From contig NZ_JAKLTO010000004.1 in NCBI RefSeq assembly GCF_022012335.1, positions 248,001-312,000 on the forward strand: a stretch of DNA of 64,000 nt, read 5' to 3'. The position numbers were made by a program, and so were the translations under genes. The DNA is from Flavobacterium sp. SM15 (GTDB lineage Bacteria > Bacteroidota > Bacteroidia > Flavobacteriales > Flavobacteriaceae). Below the pieces are notes generated by a model. That model saw nothing but the letters and a program-made list of their open reading frames with translations. It did not search any database and was not told where the DNA came from. Of this stretch, positions 17,384 to 27,335 are shown one piece after another; positions within the stretch are counted from its first letter, which is position 1, and the number at the start of each line of letters is the position of its first letter.

Positions 17384-18187
17384 ATGAATAAAGTGGTTTT
17401 GATTACCGGAGGTTCTTCCGGAATTGGGAAATCAATAGGAGAATTTTTGCATAGTAAAGGTTTCGTGGTTTATGGAACAAGCAGAAATCCGCAGCGTGTT
17501 GAAAATTCTGTTTTTCCTTTAGTTGCATTAGATGTTCGAAACACAGAAAGTATCCAAAATGCGATATCCGAAGTAATCGCAAAATCAGGACGTCTTGATA
17601 TTGTAATCAACAACGCCGGAGTTGGAATTACCGGCCCGTTAGAGGAAATTCCTTCTGAAGAAATCAAAAACAATTTCGAAACCAATTTGTTTGGCCCGAT
17701 CGAAGTAATGAAAGCGGTTTTGCCACAAATGCGTTCTCAAAAATCAGGATTGATTATTAATGTAACTTCTATAGCCGGTTATATGGGATTGCCTTATCGT
17801 AGTGTATATTCTGCCTCGAAAGGCGCTTTGGAACTGATTACAGAAGCCTTACGCATGGAAACCAAATCTTTCGGAATCCATATTACTAATGTAGCGCCGG
17901 GCGATTTTGCAACGAATATTGCTTCAGGTCGTTATCATGCGCCGGTTGTTAAAGGTTCTGCTTATGAAATTCCTTATGGAAACACCTTAAAAGAAATGGA
18001 CGAGCATGTAGACAGCGGAAGTAATCCGAACGATATGGCGCTTGCGGTTTATGCAATTATCCAGCAACCCAATCCGGATATTCACTATAAAGTTGGGGCT
18101 TTTATGCAGAAGTTTTCCATCGTATTAAAGCGAATCCTTCCCGACAAAATGTATGAGAAATTATTAATGAACCATTATAAGTTGTAA
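17384..18187 (+). CDS. Short-chain dehydrogenase/reductase (classical SDR)
   Basis: A 267-residue NAD(P)-dependent oxidoreductase. It has the cofactor motif TGGSSGIGKSIG at residues 7-18, the NNAG motif (VINNAGVGITGP) near residue 83 and the catalytic Ser-Tyr-Lys triad (NVTSIAGYMG, YSASK). The length of the C-terminal part (residues 190-267) with a basic end matches the group of SDRs acting on hydrophobic substrates, often called 17-beta-hydroxysteroid-like, but the substrate is unknown. It is a single gene with its own promoter, and its stop codon overlaps the next promoter. Confidence 0.88.
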   Translation: MNKVVLITGGSSGIGKSIGEFLHSKGFVVYGTSRNPQRVENSVFPLVALDVRNTESIQNAISEVIAKSGRLDIVINNAGVGITGPLEEIPSEEIKNNFETNLFGPIEVMKAVLPQMRSQKSGLIINVTSIAGYMGLPYRSVYSASKGALELITEALRMETKSFGIHITNVAPGDFATNIASGRYHAPVVKGSAYEIPYGNTLKEMDEHVDSGSNPNDMALAVYAIIQQPNPDIHYKVGAFMQKFSIVLKRILPDKMYEKLLMNHYKL

Positions 18188-18192
18188 TTTTG
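18185..18192 (+). promoter_or_regulatory. Promoter -7 element for transaldolase
   Basis: Perfect TAATTTTG whose first three bases are the TAA stop codon of the SDR gene. The start at 18233 follows 41 bases later. Confidence 0.7.
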
Positions 18193-18232
18193 CAACCGAT
18201 TTATCAACCTTAGAAACACAACTATCATTTAT

Positions 18233-18889
18233 ATGAAATTTTTTATTGACACTGCAAACTTAGAGCAAATCAAAGAAGCTCAGTCGCTAGGTATTTTAGA
18301 CGGAGTTACCACAAACCCGTCGTTAATGGCAAAAGAAGGAATTACAGGAAAGAACAACATTTTAAAACACTATGTTGATATCTGTAATATTGTTGACGGA
18401 GACGTAAGCGCTGAAGTGAACGCTATGGATTTCGAAGGCATGATCAAAGAAGGTGAGGAGTTAGCAGATTTACACGAGCAAATCGTTGTTAAACTTCCAA
18501 TGACTAGAGAAGGAATCAAGGCTTGTAAATATTTTTCAGACAGAGGAATCAAAACTAATGTAACTTTAGTTTTCTCAGCTGGACAGGCACTTTTAGCTGC
18601 TAAAGCCGGAGCTACTTATGTTTCTCCATTTTTAGGACGTTTGGACGATGTTTCAACAGACGGTTTAAACTTAATCGACGAAATCCGTCAGATTTATGAC
18701 AACTATGCTTTTGAAACTCAAATTTTGGCTGCATCTGTTCGTCATACAATGCACGTGGTAAACTGTGCTAAAATTGGTGCCGATGTAATGACAGGGCCTT
18801 TATCATCCATCACAGGATTATTAAAACACCCTTTAACAGACATCGGAATTGCTCAATTCATTGCTGATTACGAAAAAGGAAATAAATAA
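18233..18889 (+). CDS. tal: Transaldolase / fructose-6-phosphate aldolase family (short type)
   Basis: A 218-residue barrel enzyme of the small (FSA-like, TalC) transaldolase family, acting in the non-oxidative pentose phosphate pathway. The N-terminus [16 protein letters not shown] and the [14 protein letters not shown] loop are diagnostic. The Schiff-base lysine is in the VKLPMT strand (about residue 85), and [32 protein letters not shown] and [11 protein letters not shown] follow. Transaldolase and F6P-aldolase members differ at a single active-site position I cannot decide by eye, so transaldolase is the default. It has its own promoter and terminator. Confidence 0.92.
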   Translation: MKFFIDTANLEQIKEAQSLGILDGVTTNPSLMAKEGITGKNNILKHYVDICNIVDGDVSAEVNAMDFEGMIKEGEELADLHEQIVVKLPMTREGIKACKYFSDRGIKTNVTLVFSAGQALLAAKAGATYVSPFLGRLDDVSTDGLNLIDEIRQIYDNYAFETQILAASVRHTMHVVNCAKIGADVMTGPLSSITGLLKHPLTDIGIAQFIADYEKGNK

Positions 18890-18907
18890 TATTTCTTAAG
18901 GATAAAA

Positions 18908-18944
18908 CAAAAAAGGATTCAACTAAATTGAATCCTTTTTTTAT
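18908..18944 (+). terminator. Bidirectional terminator after transaldolase
   Basis: Stem AAAAAGGATTCAA / TTGAATCCTTTTT around loop CTAAA, with A and T runs on either side. It also serves the convergent lipoprotein gene. Confidence 0.88.
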
Positions 18945-18972
18945 ACTGTAAATCGTGACTGTGACTGTAAAC

Positions 18973-20376
18973 TTATTTCAAGTGCTCTTCAAAATTAGCA
19001 TCAAATAAACTCACAAAAGCATTTTTGATGGTTCCATTACCATTTAAAAGAATTACACGGTGAATTTTGGTAATTACCCACTCGTCTTTTAATTTCTGCA
19101 GATCAGTAGCATGAAGTTCTACGGTATCTCTGAAATCATAACTTGCTAAAGTTTTAAGCCAATCTTCTTTAGAATCGTCCATATTAATGGCAATAAAATT
19201 CAAATCAGGATATTTGGCTTTTAAAGCGTGCGCTTTTTTATGTACGGCTTCCAAGTGTGATTTGGAGCTTTGAGTCCAGAAGAAAACAATTGTCTGTCCT
19301 TTAACCATGTGGTTGAAATCTACCTTTTCACCAAAAGTATTTACAAAACTTTCAGTTGGTAATTTGTTTCCGGGCTTAAGGTATTGAGCGGCACTTGAAA
19401 TTTTTCTGATTTCATTATGACGACTCTTGTCTGTAGATAATTTAAAATAACGCTCTAAAAACTTTTTATTGTTTGCCATATTTTGATCTTCAAGAAGATA
19501 CGTAAAGGCAATGTTGTTTAAAACCCCGTTTTTAACTTTGGAATTTTTAAAAAGCGTATCGGTAATATTAAGTTTTTTGATATTACAGCCTAAAGCATGT
19601 TTCTCGTAATCTTTCTCACTGTTACAATTACTGTACGCAATATTATTAAGCATTGCGGTCATGTAACGTACAAAAGGCATATAGGTAGTTAAATCTTCGT
19701 TATTATAATCAATTTCCTTACGGAAAGCGTAATAATTTGCAGGAAGTTTGTGTGATAAATCTTCTCCGGTTCTTCGTTTATGCGCCATCGGATAGATTTC
19801 TTTTTTTGCCAAATGATTTAAATCAATTGAAGCTTTGGCATATACATCGAATTTGTCGTCCCAACCGATTTCAGTTTTACGTCTTAAATAAAAAGCTTTT
19901 TTAACTTTTAGTGAGGAATCGATGCTTTTAGTGAAATCCTTATAACTTTCATCAAAAACTTCGTAATCTTTATCGGATTCGTTTTTCAGGAACATTTCGA
20001 TCATGAAATTGTTTTTCTGGTCTCCACGTCCGCAAAAAACTAAAGAGTTATCAAATTCTTTTGTGTTTAAACGCAGCATTAAACTGTCGTTCTTGCCAAA
20101 ATAAATATACTGATATTCGGGTTCATGTCTGAAAGTATACATCCCCGGAGCAAGAGAATCAAACTTTTTAAAGAAACGATTTTTATCATCAAGTAATATT
20201 GAGTCAACTACCTCATTATCTTTAAGTAATAATACATACCGGTTGTTTGGGTTGATAATTTCGCCACCAAAATAAGCTGTATAGTCACCATCTTTAAACT
20301 CCTTATTACAAGAGGTAAGTGTGCACAGGGCTATTGTGGAAATAGGAAGAAGTAGATTTTTGAAATAGGCAAACAT
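18973..20376 (-). CDS. TlpA/DUF4369-type thioredoxin-fold lipoprotein lacking the CxxC motif
   Basis: A 467-residue periplasm-facing lipoprotein. The signal ends in lipobox LTSC (Cys about residue 23). Residues 30-130 resemble DUF4369 (GGEIINPNNRYVLLLKDNEVVDS, MYTFRHEPEYQYIYFG), a middle helical region follows, and residues 335-467 form an AhpC/TSA-like thioredoxin fold. At the active-site position, about residue 363, the usual WCxxC is replaced by WTQSSKSH, so the redox cysteines are absent. It is therefore unlikely to reduce disulfides and may be a structural or binding derivative. Confidence 0.85.
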   Translation of the reverse strand: MFAYFKNLLLPISTIALCTLTSCNKEFKDGDYTAYFGGEIINPNNRYVLLLKDNEVVDSILLDDKNRFFKKFDSLAPGMYTFRHEPEYQYIYFGKNDSLMLRLNTKEFDNSLVFCGRGDQKNNFMIEMFLKNESDKDYEVFDESYKDFTKSIDSSLKVKKAFYLRRKTEIGWDDKFDVYAKASIDLNHLAKKEIYPMAHKRRTGEDLSHKLPANYYAFRKEIDYNNEDLTTYMPFVRYMTAMLNNIAYSNCNSEKDYEKHALGCNIKKLNITDTLFKNSKVKNGVLNNIAFTYLLEDQNMANNKKFLERYFKLSTDKSRHNEIRKISSAAQYLKPGNKLPTESFVNTFGEKVDFNHMVKGQTIVFFWTQSSKSHLEAVHKKAHALKAKYPDLNFIAINMDDSKEDWLKTLASYDFRDTVELHATDLQKLKDEWVITKIHRVILLNGNGTIKNAFVSLFDANFEEHLK

Positions 20377-20399
20377 TCAATATCAGTTAATTATCGAAA

Positions 20400-20407
20400 C
20401 AAAAATA
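20400..20407 (-). promoter_or_regulatory. Promoter -7 element for the TlpA-like lipoprotein
   Basis: Minus-strand TATTTTTG, a perfect TAnnTTTG match 23 bases before the ATG. Confidence 0.65.
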
Positions 20408-20467
20408 GCTTTGTAATACTTAACTTGTTGTTAATGTACAGTTAAAATAAGCATAAACACATTCTAA

Positions 20468-22150
<1,683 letters not shown>

Positions 22151-22154
22151 TATT

Positions 22155-22186
22155 AAAAATCCCGCTGTTTGGCGGGATTTTTTTAA
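22155..22186 (+). terminator. Terminator after the ABC-F gene
   Basis: Stem AAATCCCGC / GCGGGATTT with a short TGTTTG loop, then seven T. Confidence 0.88.
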
Positions 22187-22291
22187 CACTTTTAATGAGA
22201 TTACGAAGCATAAAAATTTAAATTTATCACTGAAAGTACTAAGCTCTGCTTTTAACTTCAGATCGCTTGACGTAAACCTTGTTGTGTTTCG

Positions 22292-24157
22292 TTAATATTC
22301 TGCACTATAGATTTTTTCAAGTATTAGTTTATGATTATCGTATAAAACGTTATGAGTTGTTATCTGATCAATATAATTGAGGAAAAGTTTGTTGCAAAAA
22401 TCCTCATCAGATAAACTCACTCCTCCAGGAACGACGGAAACTGAACATGCATTTTCTAACTGCGTTATGTACTCACGAATTGTATGCTTATTCATTATGT
22501 ACTTTAAAGTAGCTCTATTCTGTGTTGCATCAAGAATAACATCACTTATCATCGTAGAAGCTAATTCTTGTCTATTATTTTTTTGTGAATTGAATTGTTG
22601 TTGAAATTTTTGATATCTGGCGGAAGTAACATTTTGTACTTCAGTTAAAATTAAATCTAGAATTATATTTGACTGACTTTCGATGGTTGCTACGTTTTGA
22701 GAAGTTACATAAGCTAAGTACTCGTAAAGTTTTGTTAAATCACTAAATAACGTTGATTCGATACAATAACCGTCGTGGCAAAATGCATCAGAAGTTGGGC
22801 CAAGTTTCTGTTTTATTGAAATATTTAACTGGGTGCTATTAGTAAGAGAAGTGAAATCTTTATCCGTTACGACTATATATTTTTTGTCATTAAATAATTG
22901 ACTAAGTGTTCTTTTGTTATGCTCGATTTTTGTACTTAAATTATCTTTTCCTCTCACTTGAAAATAAAAACATGGTTTTAAATTTTGAGAGTTTGTAATT
23001 ATGTTATGTTCAATGAATTTTTCTAACAATTTTTCAATGTAATATTTGTCATCAGTTCCTTCAACAAATATTATGTTTTCTGAGCTATTTAATTTTTCCA
23101 ATGTCAGAATTGGACTTCCGAAATCTTTTTTAATCAAATCTGCATTTGTAAGTGGATTTAAAACTTTTGATGTTTTCGCATCTTGATTCAAATAAAATAA
23201 TTCTCCATCTGAAATTTGACTTACAAAACCATCGTTATGAGTAATGATAAATGATTGATTGTCTGACATAGATTGAAGATTTGTCATTAATCTTTTCTGT
23301 AATGCTAAATGAATATGACTATCAGGTTCATCAATCAAAAGAATGTTTAGTTTAGATTCTAGATAATCAACGGTTGCGAAAATCTCTGTTACTTGTATTA
23401 AACCGCTTCCTTGTAGATGAAGATCTAGAGAATGGCCTCTATTTTGAACTTGTAAGTTTATGTATTCATCTCTGTCTTTCCTGTCTTTATTAGTTATTTT
23501 AAATTTTACTTCACCTCCAAGTACGTTAGATACTTGAGTTTCGAGATTTATCAAATTGTTATGTAACAATATTTTATTTCTTAATACTTCTTGAGATTTT
23601 CCTCTGGTTATTTTTTTTCGAACTTGACCTTCGTTCATGAAAGGTTCTTGTGACAATACTTGAGCAATTGGGTTTGTTTGGTACAAAAATATTGCGTCAT
23701 CAAGCTTAACGTGTTTTGTTTTTAAATGAGCTGCAAAACGAATAAATTGCTGATTATTGTTTTTTAATACCCTTAGATATGCGTTAGATATTGATTGTGG
23801 CCTGTTAATCTTGAATTGAAGATCGAAAGATACATCATTTCCTGATGTGTCTTGATCTTTTATCATTAATCCAATTATTGCTTCGTTGGGAGCTGATCTA
23901 AACAAGTCCGTATCCTTAGATAGTCGTAAAAAATTTAAATCTTTGTAAGCAAGATATAAATTATTCCCTTGATAGAAATCTGTTCTGTTGGGCCTAATGT
24001 ATAGTTGATAACACCGATACCAAATCTGTAAAGCTTCAAATATTGTTGTTTTTCCTTGATTATTTTCCCCAATAATTACATTGAATTTCTCATTTGGATA
24101 AATAGTTAGTTCTTGGATGCACTTAAAGTTTTTGATTGAAATTTTTGATATATACAT
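22292..24157 (-). CDS. OLD-family ATP-dependent endonuclease (AAA ATPase + TOPRIM)
   Basis: A 621-residue protein with an SMC-like ATPase in residues 1-340: Walker A GENNQGKTT at about 31-39, signature-like LQGSGLIQV, and Walker B ILLIDEPDSHIH followed by SFIITHND. A TOPRIM nuclease follows in residues 365-460 (IIFVEGTDDKYYIEKLL with the catalytic Glu; YIVVTDKDF with the Asp pair). The helical C-terminus is unassigned. This is the OLD/GajA architecture. No UvrD-like helicase (GajB) is adjacent, so it is class 1 rather than a Gabija pair. Its coding is more AT-rich than its neighbours. It is divergent from an Xre-type regulator, suggesting a small accessory defence or repair unit. Confidence 0.88.
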   Translation of the reverse strand: MYISKISIKNFKCIQELTIYPNEKFNVIIGENNQGKTTIFEALQIWYRCYQLYIRPNRTDFYQGNNLYLAYKDLNFLRLSKDTDLFRSAPNEAIIGLMIKDQDTSGNDVSFDLQFKINRPQSISNAYLRVLKNNNQQFIRFAAHLKTKHVKLDDAIFLYQTNPIAQVLSQEPFMNEGQVRKKITRGKSQEVLRNKILLHNNLINLETQVSNVLGGEVKFKITNKDRKDRDEYINLQVQNRGHSLDLHLQGSGLIQVTEIFATVDYLESKLNILLIDEPDSHIHLALQKRLMTNLQSMSDNQSFIITHNDGFVSQISDGELFYLNQDAKTSKVLNPLTNADLIKKDFGSPILTLEKLNSSENIIFVEGTDDKYYIEKLLEKFIEHNIITNSQNLKPCFYFQVRGKDNLSTKIEHNKRTLSQLFNDKKYIVVTDKDFTSLTNSTQLNISIKQKLGPTSDAFCHDGYCIESTLFSDLTKLYEYLAYVTSQNVATIESQSNIILDLILTEVQNVTSARYQKFQQQFNSQKNNRQELASTMISDVILDATQNRATLKYIMNKHTIREYITQLENACSVSVVPGGVSLSDEDFCNKLFLNYIDQITTHNVLYDNHKLILEKIYSAEY

Positions 24158-24217
24158 TCAGTTTGATTTTAATCACACATAATTTGTAGACATCTATTAA
24201 AACACATATCTACTTCC

Positions 24218-24225
24218 CAAATATA
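24218..24225 (-). promoter_or_regulatory. Promoter -7 element for the OLD-family gene
   Basis: Minus-strand TATATTTG, a perfect match 60 bases upstream of the ATG. A TTTG lies at 24243-24246 with a 17-base spacer, a plausible -33 element. Confidence 0.65.
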
Positions 24226-24315
24226 ATAAATTTCCTTCAAGACAAACCCTAAACTTATTGACACCTAACCAAAAAATTATTAAAAAACCCGTAATCAAAT
24301 TTTGATATATAAATA

Positions 24316-24406
24316 AAAGATCACAACTTTGTAATCAAAATTTCCTATAAAAAATAAAGATCACAGTTTTGTAATTATATTTGTCATTCAAAAAAAATGA
24401 TCACAA
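24316..24406 (+). repeat. Repeated dyad operator between OLD gene and Xre-type regulator
   Basis: Two copies of AAAGATCACArYTTTGTAAT at 24316-24335 and 24356-24375, spaced 40 bases, plus a partial third copy containing GATCACA at 24399-24405. Copy 1 is an imperfect palindrome, GATCACAAC / TTTGTAATC. Copy 2 abuts the -7 element at 24376, so a bound repressor would block transcription. A further dyad ATCAAA-T-TTTGAT lies at about 24295-24307. They are likely binding sites for the downstream regulator. Confidence 0.55.
24376..24383 (+). promoter_or_regulatory. Promoter -7 element for the Xre-type regulator
   Basis: Perfect TATATTTG directly after operator copy 2; the ATG at 24426 is 42 bases downstream. 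Confidence 0.65.
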
Positions 24407-24425
24407 AAGATTAAATCAATAAGCC

Positions 24426-24953
24426 ATGCTAAAACCAAACAATTTCAGACAAACCTTAGGCATAACCCAAGAAGAAGCCGCCATATTATTAAAAACCACC
24501 AAAAGCCAAATCGCAATGTTTGAACTCGGTTTACGGGAATTGCCAACTGCAAAAATGCTGAAACTCGTAACGCTGTACAATCATGTAAAAAACAAACAGC
24601 AGGATAAAAGCACGGTTATAGATTTAAAAGCTGAAACTGCTAAAAGTATTCTGGTAGTGGAGCAGGAGCTTAAGGAAAACGAGCTAAAACTTCTATTACT
24701 GAACAGAGAGCTGGAAAGTTATAAGGCAAAATACCAAAAATATTCATCCACATTAGAGTTGGTGGCTTATCTGGAAAATGAGCATCCAGAGAAAGAACAA
24801 ACCTCCCCAGATTTTACAGGAATATTACGCCGCAAAGCGATAAAAGGAATGGAGAAAAACGGTCTGTCGGTTCAATTAAAATGCGAGCTTGCCCTAAAAG
24901 CTGCACAACACTATCATAAGGAATTAAAGAAGGAGTTAGAGCGTTACAAATAA
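24426..24953 (+). CDS. Xre-type helix-turn-helix protein with coiled coil
   Basis: A 175-residue DNA-binding protein. Residues 4-55 form an Xre/Cro-type helix-turn-helix (FRQTLGITQEEAAILLKTTKSQIAMFELGLRELP), although the usual N-terminal helix is short. Residues 75-115 are a heptad-rich coiled coil (VEQELKENELKLLLLNRELESYKAKY), suggesting dimerisation. The C-terminal part, about 130-175, is basic and of unknown fold. Repeated dyad sites overlap its own promoter, so autoregulation is likely, and the divergent OLD-family nuclease may also be under its control. Confidence 0.75.
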   Translation: MLKPNNFRQTLGITQEEAAILLKTTKSQIAMFELGLRELPTAKMLKLVTLYNHVKNKQQDKSTVIDLKAETAKSILVVEQELKENELKLLLLNRELESYKAKYQKYSSTLELVAYLENEHPEKEQTSPDFTGILRRKAIKGMEKNGLSVQLKCELALKAAQHYHKELKKELERYK

Positions 24954-24987
24954 CATCAGAGCTTAGATTTGATTGTTTCTTAAGTAC

Positions 24988-25740
24988 TTACTCTTTTTGA
25001 AGAAATTTCAGAAAAGCAACATCACTACCATTAAAAACATCATAATCGTTACTGTAATTATCCAGATTATAATTTGGATTTTTTTGCCAGATAACCCATC
25101 CTTTTGTTTTCCATACGGAAGGAATATCAGGTTGGTTTCCATTGTTATAATCGGCTATCCAAAGCGTATAATTGGCAAAAGCAGCGCTGTTTATTTGAGA
25201 ATTACCAATGTTAGTGTCTGTATATAGTATTGGTCTTCTTCCCGTTTTTTGCTCTAGTATTTTTAAAAAGGTCAGTAGATTTTTTTGAATGCTGGCTTTG
25301 TTGCAACTTTTATCAATACTGTTTTCCTCGAAATCTACAATGGGCGGAAAACCTGTTTCGTCTAATTTACCAATAGTCGATAGAAAATAGTTCGCCTGCT
25401 GGGTAGGATCGTCTGCACAATGATAAAAATGATAGGCTCCGCGAACAAAACCATTCTCGTCAATCATGTCCCAATTGGTTTTAAAATCGGGATCTGTGTA
25501 GGTGAGGCCTTCAGTTGCTTTGCAGATTACAAAAGTTAATCGGGTACCTTTTGCGTTTAAGTACTCAATTTCATCTCCCTGATAATGTGAAAGGTCAATT
25601 CCGTAAATTAAGCTGTCTGCAACTGGATGTTCGTTTTGTTTTGAATTTTTAAAATTGAAATTATTTTCTTTAATCAGGAATGTAAAAATTGAAAACGAAC
25701 TAATTAAAGTTAAACTTATTAAACGAATAGGTGTTGTCAT
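24988..25740 (-). CDS. Glycoside hydrolase family 25 lysozyme
   Basis: A 250-residue exported or membrane-anchored muramidase. An N-terminal hydrophobic segment (LISLTLISSFSIFTFLI) is followed by the GH25 barrel: GIDLSHYQG (catalytic Asp), FVICKATEGLTYTDPDFKTNW, GAYHFYH and the catalytic acidic motif PPIVDFEEN. Late strands RPILYTDTNIGN, LWIADYN and WVIWQKN complete the fold. It could act in cell-wall turnover or attack other bacteria. The gene stands alone; its 3' end faces the regulator gene 34 bases away. Confidence 0.92.
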   Translation of the reverse strand: MTTPIRLISLTLISSFSIFTFLIKENNFNFKNSKQNEHPVADSLIYGIDLSHYQGDEIEYLNAKGTRLTFVICKATEGLTYTDPDFKTNWDMIDENGFVRGAYHFYHCADDPTQQANYFLSTIGKLDETGFPPIVDFEENSIDKSCNKASIQKNLLTFLKILEQKTGRRPILYTDTNIGNSQINSAAFANYTLWIADYNNGNQPDIPSVWKTKGWVIWQKNPNYNLDNYSNDYDVFNGSDVAFLKFLQKE

Positions 25741-25847
25741 GGAATTATTTTGAATTTCTTATTTTATCAAAGTGTAAGATTTTTTGTAAAAATAAAAAAA
25801 TCATCATAAATAGATTTTGCAGCAAACTGTATTTATTAACAAAGTAA

Positions 25848-26930
25848 CTAATCAAGATTGTAATGGATTTTCTTTAAATGAAATTTTCCATAAGTAAATT
25901 TCCCATCGGGATAACGCCACACCGCTTCACCGGAACTCATTAATCTGAATCCGTTATTATTTTTATACGATAGGACTGGAGTAGAAAACGGATATTTTTT
26001 TCCATCTGCAACAGCGGTTCGGTCGTTGGAAATGAAGTTTGCCAATTGTCCTTTATCATTGAAATAAAGTTTTGCTGTTACCTTAATCTTATTATTTATA
26101 AAAATAGCCTTAACTGATTTGTTATCAATTAATTCCCATTTAATTATTTTATCGATTAAAGTAGCGGGAGCCAGCAAACACATATCGTTAAAAAGCGTAA
26201 CGGTTTCTGTTTGATTCATCACTGAACCCGATTGGGAAACAATTGGAAAAATCCCGAAAAGCTTGATATTCATAGCTGCCTTTGCATCGGAATATTTATG
26301 ATATCCGGGAACAGTAATTCCAAACATTTTGGCTTTCATAAAAAACAATCTTGTTGGTTTTTCAAAAAAATTGTATTGTTCGGAACGGAAGGAAAAATAA
26401 TCTTTCCCTTTGTCACGCATTTCGCCCTCAAAAACAACTTTCATGCTTTTAATTTTAGGCTTGTTTACCACTCCACAATATCTAAGGTATTTTTGAACGG
26501 GGAGTGGAAGTGGCTTTAAATCAGCTTCTGTTAGTAGTTCAGGAGTAAAATTTTTGGAACTTTTCAGGTTTGCTTTTACATCGTTTATATATTCATTTTC
26601 AAAGCGATAACTTCCGTAACTTAAAATAACAGCAATTAAAATAGTAAAGTTGATCAGCGCTCCATACTTAGCATCTTTCCAACTTTTGAAAATGAGAAAT
26701 TGAGAAAGTAGCAACGCAATGATTGCAGTTAACAGCCAAACATTATTTGACAGGAATAAAAGAAATCCCGAACTTATAAAGAGCAATGCAGAAAGTAACC
26801 AAAGTAGACCAATGGGTTTGGATATTTCAAACTTTAATTGCGTGATGTTTCCAAAATGAAAAGCCTTGGCAAACCCTATCAAATGGATTAATCCATGAAG
26901 AAATAGGAGTAATACCAATAAGACTTTCAT
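25848..26930 (-). CDS. DUF6544-like membrane protein
   Basis: A 360-residue protein with four N-terminal transmembrane helices (MKVLLVLLLFLHGLIHLIGFAK; PIGLLWLLSALLFISSGFLLFL; VWLLTAIIALLLSQFLIF; FTILIAVILSYGSYRF) and a C-terminal soluble domain rich in beta strands. That domain includes LPLPVQKYLRYCGVVNKPKI and a late motif MSSGEAVWRYPDGKFTYGKF, as in DUF6544-type proteins. The function is unknown; the soluble domain resembles lipoprotein-localisation folds only loosely. It starts 9 bases after the OsmC gene ends, so it probably belongs to the same transcript. Confidence 0.75.
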   Translation of the reverse strand: MKVLLVLLLFLHGLIHLIGFAKAFHFGNITQLKFEISKPIGLLWLLSALLFISSGFLLFLSNNVWLLTAIIALLLSQFLIFKSWKDAKYGALINFTILIAVILSYGSYRFENEYINDVKANLKSSKNFTPELLTEADLKPLPLPVQKYLRYCGVVNKPKIKSMKVVFEGEMRDKGKDYFSFRSEQYNFFEKPTRLFFMKAKMFGITVPGYHKYSDAKAAMNIKLFGIFPIVSQSGSVMNQTETVTLFNDMCLLAPATLIDKIIKWELIDNKSVKAIFINNKIKVTAKLYFNDKGQLANFISNDRTAVADGKKYPFSTPVLSYKNNNGFRLMSSGEAVWRYPDGKFTYGKFHLKKIHYNLD

Positions 26931-26939
26931 AATTTGGAT

Positions 26940-27332
26940 TTATAGTAAAACGGTTTCCACTTCGGTAGGATTCATAAGCACTTTATGAACCGGGCAGCTG
27001 TCGGCAATTTTTAATAGTCGTTCGCGTTGAGCATCGTCTAAATTTCCAATCAATTCAATTTCTCTTGTAAAAAATGATTTTGAAGTTTCCTTGTCCCAGT
27101 CAAAAGTAACATCAATGTTTACATCGGTTAAATCCCAGCCTTTATGGTTTGCGTACATTTTCAAAGTGATGGAAGTGCACGCGCCTAAAGAAGCTGCAAG
27201 CAATTCTTTCGGATTCAGTCCCAAATCCTGACCTCCTAATTCAAGAGGTTCATCAATAATCAAGGTTTTTTTTGAACCCTGAACATCAACTTTATAATTC
27301 TGTCTTCCTATATGAGCGCTAATCTTTTCCAT
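26940..27332 (-). CDS. OsmC-family protein
   Basis: A 130-residue OsmC/Ohr superfamily protein, the thiol-dependent hydroperoxide-reducing group. The two redox cysteines are both visible, in ASLGACTSITLKMYA (about residue 52) and DSCPVHKVL (about residue 115), together with DEPLELGGQDLGLNPKELL. It is closer to the YhfA/OsmC-like branch than to Ohr. It lies in a tight minus-strand group (isochorismatase, pirin, OsmC, spaced 3 bases each), which suggests a stress or xenobiotic-response operon. Confidence 0.9.
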   Translation of the reverse strand: MEKISAHIGRQNYKVDVQGSKKTLIIDEPLELGGQDLGLNPKELLAASLGACTSITLKMYANHKGWDLTDVNIDVTFDWDKETSKSFFTREIELIGNLDDAQRERLLKIADSCPVHKVLMNPTEVETVLL

Positions 27333-27335
27333 AGC

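Noticed and set aside
22292..24157. Gabija (GajA/GajB) defence system
   Set aside because: The OLD-like protein fits GajA in architecture, but no UvrD-like helicase gene is adjacent.
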